Positions 61,207 to 64,000 of a stretch of 64,000 nucleotides of DNA are shown here, in pieces (the stretch's first letter is position 1; every line of letters begins with the position of its first letter). Origin of the DNA: an uncultured Christensenellaceae bacterium. Lineage in GTDB: Bacteria; Bacillota; Clostridia; Christensenellales; Borkfalkiaceae. A program made the position numbers and the translations under genes. The stretch spans positions 36,986 to 100,985 of the forward strand of contig CAJUSA010000007.1 in assembly GCA_910589015.1 (NCBI GenBank), given 5' to 3'. The notes beneath the pieces were generated by a model, which had not been told where the DNA came from, made no database searches, and saw only the letters and a list, made by a program, of their open reading frames with translations.

Positions 61207-61932
61207 ATGAGTTTATACGGTCATAAAAAAAAGTATGAGCTGCGCTATTCCGATTGCGATTTTCAGGATCGGCTCAAACCTTCCGCGTTGCTGGCGTTGA
61301 CGCAGGAATCGGCAGGGCGCAGCGCCGACGAGCTGCGGTTCGGTTACGACGATCTGAAAGCGAAGAACGTTGCGTTCGTGATCGTCAATACTTACTGCAA
61401 GTTTTATAAAGATATTGCATTCGGCGACGCGTTAGAGATCGAAACGTGGCCCTTGTCGCCGCGGCGCGTCTTTTTCGAACGCGATTATTGCGTGCGCGCA
61501 AACGGCGAAACGGTCGCTGCCGTCGCCTCGCGTTGGTGCCTTGTCGATTTTGCGAGTTTTTCATTGCGCACGCCCGAGGTGTTGGGCGAGGCGCATGAAA
61601 ATTGCCCTTACCGCGACGAAAAATGCGTCGAGGCGGTGTGGAAGGTGCCCAAGGGAAAAGAGGGGAAAAGGGTCTGCGTGCGAACGGTCATGCTCAGCGA
61701 ATGCGATCATTATTTTCATGCCAACAACACGCGTTACGCCGATTATTTTTTCGACTGTTTTACGCAGGACGAGCTGTCGCGCTCGATCGATTATTTTCAG
61801 ATTTCATACGATAAACAGGCGAAGGCGGGCACCGTGCTCGAATTTTACCGCGAAGATCTGCAAGAGGGCGTCGCCATCGAGGCGCGTTGCGGCGAAGAGG
61901 TGATGTCGCGCTTTTTTGTCGCGTTCAAATAA
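61207..61932 (+). CDS. Acyl-ACP thioesterase, leaderless mRNA
   Basis: Hydrolyses acyl-ACP to free fatty acid. The 241-residue double hot-dog protein looks like the bacterial FatA/FatB-type family: LRYSDCDFQDRLKPSALLALTQESAGRSADEL in the first hot-dog, VNTYCKFYKDIAFGDALEIETWPL, and in the second LSECDHYFHANNTRYADYFFDCF, which includes the D-x-N-x-H-x-N-N-like catalytic region (Asp/His/Asn). The frame is open to 61090, but the -10 box lies directly before ATG 61207, so this is the start and no Shine-Dalgarno can exist in the mRNA. Confidence 0.9.
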   Translation: MSLYGHKKKYELRYSDCDFQDRLKPSALLALTQESAGRSADELRFGYDDLKAKNVAFVIVNTYCKFYKDIAFGDALEIETWPLSPRRVFFERDYCVRANGETVAAVASRWCLVDFASFSLRTPEVLGEAHENCPYRDEKCVEAVWKVPKGKEGKRVCVRTVMLSECDHYFHANNTRYADYFFDCFTQDELSRSIDYFQISYDKQAKAGTVLEFYREDLQEGVAIEARCGEEVMSRFFVAFK

Positions 61933-61952
61933 TACATAAGAAGGGGTTTGCG

Positions 61953-62426
61953 ATGAACGAAAAAGAGGGGGTCGTGCGCTACGTCCGCACGGTGCGGAAA
62001 TTGTTTCTTGCATTCAGCATTATCGTAATACCGCTCTTTTTCGTCTGCGTGACGTTTGCAATCGCCCGTTACGCCGCGTTCTGGATCATCACGCCCGTTT
62101 TGGGGATCGCCTATTTCACGGTTTACGGCGTTTATGTCATGCGCGTTTCGCTCGGCACGGTGATCGGCGTGCAGCTCACGCAAGAGGTGATCCATGTGAG
62201 AACGTTGCGCAAAACGTATACTTACGACAGGCAATCGGGTTGCGTATCGGTAAAAAGGAAGGGAAAAAAGTTTGTTGCAACCTTCCGCACGCAGGATTCC
62301 GAGGATAAATTTTTATTTTACAACCGCGTGCTTTTTTCTCCCTACCGCGAGGAACAGTTCACCGCGGAAGAAATGAGTTTTATATATCCTGCTTTCAATC
62401 ATGAAACAGACGGCGCAAACGCTTGA
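61953..62426 (+). CDS. Two-helix membrane protein, unknown function
   Basis: A 157-residue protein: a short cytosolic N-terminus, two membrane helices (about 17-40 and 45-68), then a soluble C-terminal region (VIGVQLTQEVIHVRTLRKTYTYDRQSGCVSVKRKGKKFVATF) of beta strands that resembles a PH-like membrane-linked domain. I do not recognise a named family. GAAGGGG lies before ATG 61953. It is 20 nt after the thioesterase gene, so probably co-transcribed. Its last codons form one arm of the terminator. Confidence 0.75.
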   Translation: MNEKEGVVRYVRTVRKLFLAFSIIVIPLFFVCVTFAIARYAAFWIITPVLGIAYFTVYGVYVMRVSLGTVIGVQLTQEVIHVRTLRKTYTYDRQSGCVSVKRKGKKFVATFRTQDSEDKFLFYNRVLFSPYREEQFTAEEMSFIYPAFNHETDGANA

Positions 62427-62451
62427 CTTGTGCGCCGTTTTATATTATAAT
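62410..62451 (+). promoter_or_regulatory. Overlapping terminator and argG promoter
   Basis: ACGGCGCA (62410-62417, within the upstream gene) pairs with TGCGCCGT (62431-62438) and is followed by TTTTATATT: a terminator. Its loop contains TTGACT (62423-62428), which with 17-nt spacing to TATAAT (62446-62451) forms the argG promoter. Confidence 0.75.
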
Positions 62452-62485
62452 AAATCGATAATAAAAATTTTAAGGAAGCAACAAT

Positions 62486-63712
62486 ATGGCTGCACAAATC
62501 AAAAAGGTAGTTCTGGCATATTCGGGCGGATTGGATACGTCGATCATTATCCCGTGGCTCAAAGAAAATTACGATAACTGCGAAGTTATCGCGGTATCGG
62601 GCGACGTCGGGCAGGGCACCGAGCTCGACGGTCTTGAAGAAAAAGCCAAGAAAACGGGCGCGAGCAAGCTTTATGTGCTCGATCTCAAAAAGGAATTCGT
62701 CGAGGACTACATTTTCCCCACCGTGCAGGCGGGCGCCGTTTACGAAGAAAAATATCTGCTGGGTACGTCGTTCGCGCGCCCCGTTATCGCCAAAGCCATC
62801 GTGGAAATCGCCAAAAAAGAGGGGGCGGACGCAATCTGCCACGGTTGCACGGGCAAGGGTAACGATCAGGTGCGTTTCGAGCTGGCGATCAAGGCGTTCG
62901 CGCCCGAAATGACGATTATCGCCCCGTGGCGTATCTGGAACATCAAGAGCCGCGAAGAGGAAATCGAATACGCCGAGGCGCATAAAATTCCCCTCAAAAT
63001 CAACCGCGAAACCAACTATTCCAAAGATAAAAACCTGTGGCACCTCTCGCACGAAGGGCTCGATCTCGAAGATCCCGCCAACGAACCGCAATACGAGAAA
63101 AAGGGCTTTTTAGAGTTGGGCGTTTCGCCCTTGCAGGCGCCCGATCAGCCGGTGTATCTTACCCTTCATTTCGAACAGGGTATTCCGACGGCGATCGACG
63201 GGAAGAAACTCGGCGCGGTGGAACTCATCGAAAAACTCAACAAAATCGGCGGCGAGAACGGCGTAGGACTTGCAGATTTGGTGGAAAACCGTCTTGTCGG
63301 CATGAAGTCGCGCGGCGTGTACGAAACCCCCGGCGGCACGATCCTCTACGAGGCGCACCGCTATCTCGAAATGCTCTGCCTCGATAAAGCGACGGCGCAC
63401 TACAAACAGCTCGTTGCGGTGAAATTCGGCGAACTCGTTTACGACGGTCTGTGGTTCACGCCCCTGCGCGAGGCGCTTTCCGCCTTCGTTTCCAAAACGC
63501 AGGAAACGGTCACGGGCGACGTGAAACTGCGTATCTACAAGGGCAACGTTATGTGTGCGGGGATCACTTCGCCTTATTCCTTATACAGCGAGGACATCGC
63601 CACGTTCTCCGACGACGGCGGAGCATATTCGCAAAAAGATTCCGAAGGCTTTATCAATTTGTTCGGGTTGCCGCTCAAAGTGAAGGCGTTGCTCGATCAG
63701 AAACGCAAATAA
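62486..63712 (+). CDS. argG: Argininosuccinate synthase
   Basis: Joins citrulline and aspartate with ATP, the seventh step of arginine synthesis. The 408-residue protein has the PP-loop [15 protein letters not shown] at its start, [15 protein letters not shown], the [13 protein letters not shown] block and the [21 protein letters not shown] region. AAGGAAG lies 8 nt before the ATG. It is the first gene of an arg cluster continuing with argC; argH is not in the window. No ARG box was recognised in the 34-nt leader. Confidence 0.97.
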   Translation: MAAQIKKVVLAYSGGLDTSIIIPWLKENYDNCEVIAVSGDVGQGTELDGLEEKAKKTGASKLYVLDLKKEFVEDYIFPTVQAGAVYEEKYLLGTSFARPVIAKAIVEIAKKEGADAICHGCTGKGNDQVRFELAIKAFAPEMTIIAPWRIWNIKSREEEIEYAEAHKIPLKINRETNYSKDKNLWHLSHEGLDLEDPANEPQYEKKGFLELGVSPLQAPDQPVYLTLHFEQGIPTAIDGKKLGAVELIEKLNKIGGENGVGLADLVENRLVGMKSRGVYETPGGTILYEAHRYLEMLCLDKATAHYKQLVAVKFGELVYDGLWFTPLREALSAFVSKTQETVTGDVKLRIYKGNVMCAGITSPYSLYSEDIATFSDDGGAYSQKDSEGFINLFGLPLKVKALLDQKRK

Positions 63713-63718
63713 ATTCAG

Positions 63719-64000
63719 ATGACCAAGGTATTTATCGACGGAAAAGCGGGGACGACGGGTCTTCGCATATACGAACGGCTGGCAAAGCGGAACGATATTG
63801 AAATCGTTTCGCTTTCCGAAGAGCTCAGAAAAGACGTTTCGGCACGCAAAGACGCGATCAATTCTGCCGACGTCGTTTTTCTGTGCCTTCCCGACGACGC
63901 TGCGCGGGAAGCCGTTGCCCTCGTCGAAAATCCTTCTACCATCGTTATCGACGCCTCTACGGCACACCGTACTTGCGCGGGTTGGGCATACGGCTTTGCC
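63719..64000 (+). CDS. argC: N-acetyl-gamma-glutamyl-phosphate reductase, 5' part
   Basis: The first 94 codons of an ArgC of the short type (about 310 residues). TKVFIDGKAGTTGLRIYERL is the NADP-binding start typical of this type, and VVFLCLPDDAAREAV and IVIDASTAHRT follow. It reduces N-acetylglutamyl phosphate to the semialdehyde in arginine synthesis. The gene runs off the right edge. It starts 6 nt after argG without an obvious Shine-Dalgarno, suggesting coupling. Confidence 0.93.
   Translation, partial: MTKVFIDGKAGTTGLRIYERLAKRNDIEIVSLSEELRKDVSARKDAINSADVVFLCLPDDAAREAVALVENPSTIVIDASTAHRTCAGWAYGFA

Noticed and set aside
62427..62485. T-box or arginine-responsive leader before argG
   Set aside because: The leader after the predicted start is only about 30 nt and has no specifier or ARG-box-like palindrome.

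Overview
The window looks like chromosome of an anaerobic, endospore-forming Firmicute, most likely an uncultured Clostridia member. This is inferred from gene content, not from a marker-gene match. Supporting genes are spoVAD/spoVAE, a cwlD-type amidase with a good sigma-E-like promoter, class III fructose-bisphosphatase, the DapL route to diaminopimelate, an NfnAB electron-bifurcating transhydrogenase, DegV, and strong sigma-A promoters (TTGACA, 17 nt, TATAAT) with AGGAGG-type ribosome binding sites. Most genes are moderately GC-rich and on the + strand. The exceptions are an AT-rich polysaccharide island at about 28-33.3 kb and an AT-rich acetyltransferase at 36.5-37.0 kb. I saw no phage, IS element, rRNA or CRISPR array.

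Layout. 0.2-7.1 kb: clpB, a lemA/DUF2207 pair, glpK. 7.1-10.8 kb: a membrane protein, a fused nadD-yqeK, rsfS, a small membrane protein and a DeoC-like protein lacking catalytic residues. 10.9-18.2 kb: secA, prfB (no programmed frameshift), tsaD, class III fbp. 18.3-19.7 kb (minus): an HtrA-like lipoprotein protease. 19.9-22.9 kb: an operon of one double-AAA ATPase with a dead first module and two YbjN-like paralogues, the best candidate here for an undescribed system. 23.1-34.2 kb: a surface polysaccharide locus (rfbB, manC, phosphohexomutase, four GT4 glycosyltransferases, Wzy, Wzx). 34.3-38.8 kb: spoVAD-spoVAE, then an extracellular flavinylation set (FMN-bind lipoprotein, ApbE, NusG-domain-II protein) interrupted by a minus-strand acetyltransferase. 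38.8-39.2 kb: a tight cluster of DnaA boxes and tRNA-Arg(ACG). 39.3-45.2 kb: a phosphorelay of hybrid kinase, REC/HD-GYP/GGDEF protein and Hpt. 45.4-48.8 kb: MarR, a fused ABC exporter and a 24-residue protein gene. 48.9-55.9 kb: purA-dapF-pyrG-dapL-malQ-mscL. 55.9-58.0 kb: a nitrilase-fold protein without its catalytic cysteine, opposed by an acetyltransferase and degV. 58.2-64 kb: nfnAB, cwlD, acyl-ACP thioesterase, a membrane protein, argG and the start of argC.

How parts fit together. PurA, PyrG, DapF/DapL and ArgG/ArgC give nucleotide, peptidoglycan-precursor and arginine biosynthesis. NfnAB, Fbp, GlpK and MalQ handle redox and carbon. SpoVAD/E and CwlD belong to spore formation and germination. 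The kinase, c-di-GMP protein and Hpt can form a closed phosphorelay. The flavinylated lipoprotein and its ApbE suggest electron transfer on the outer face of the membrane.

Two DNA-level themes recur. One is a family of about 26-bp interspersed inverted repeats (ends GTCATTCTGAGC / GAAGAATCT) in four intergenic regions. The other is a set of genes whose -10 box lies only 5-13 nt before the start codon, predicting leaderless or nearly leaderless mRNAs.
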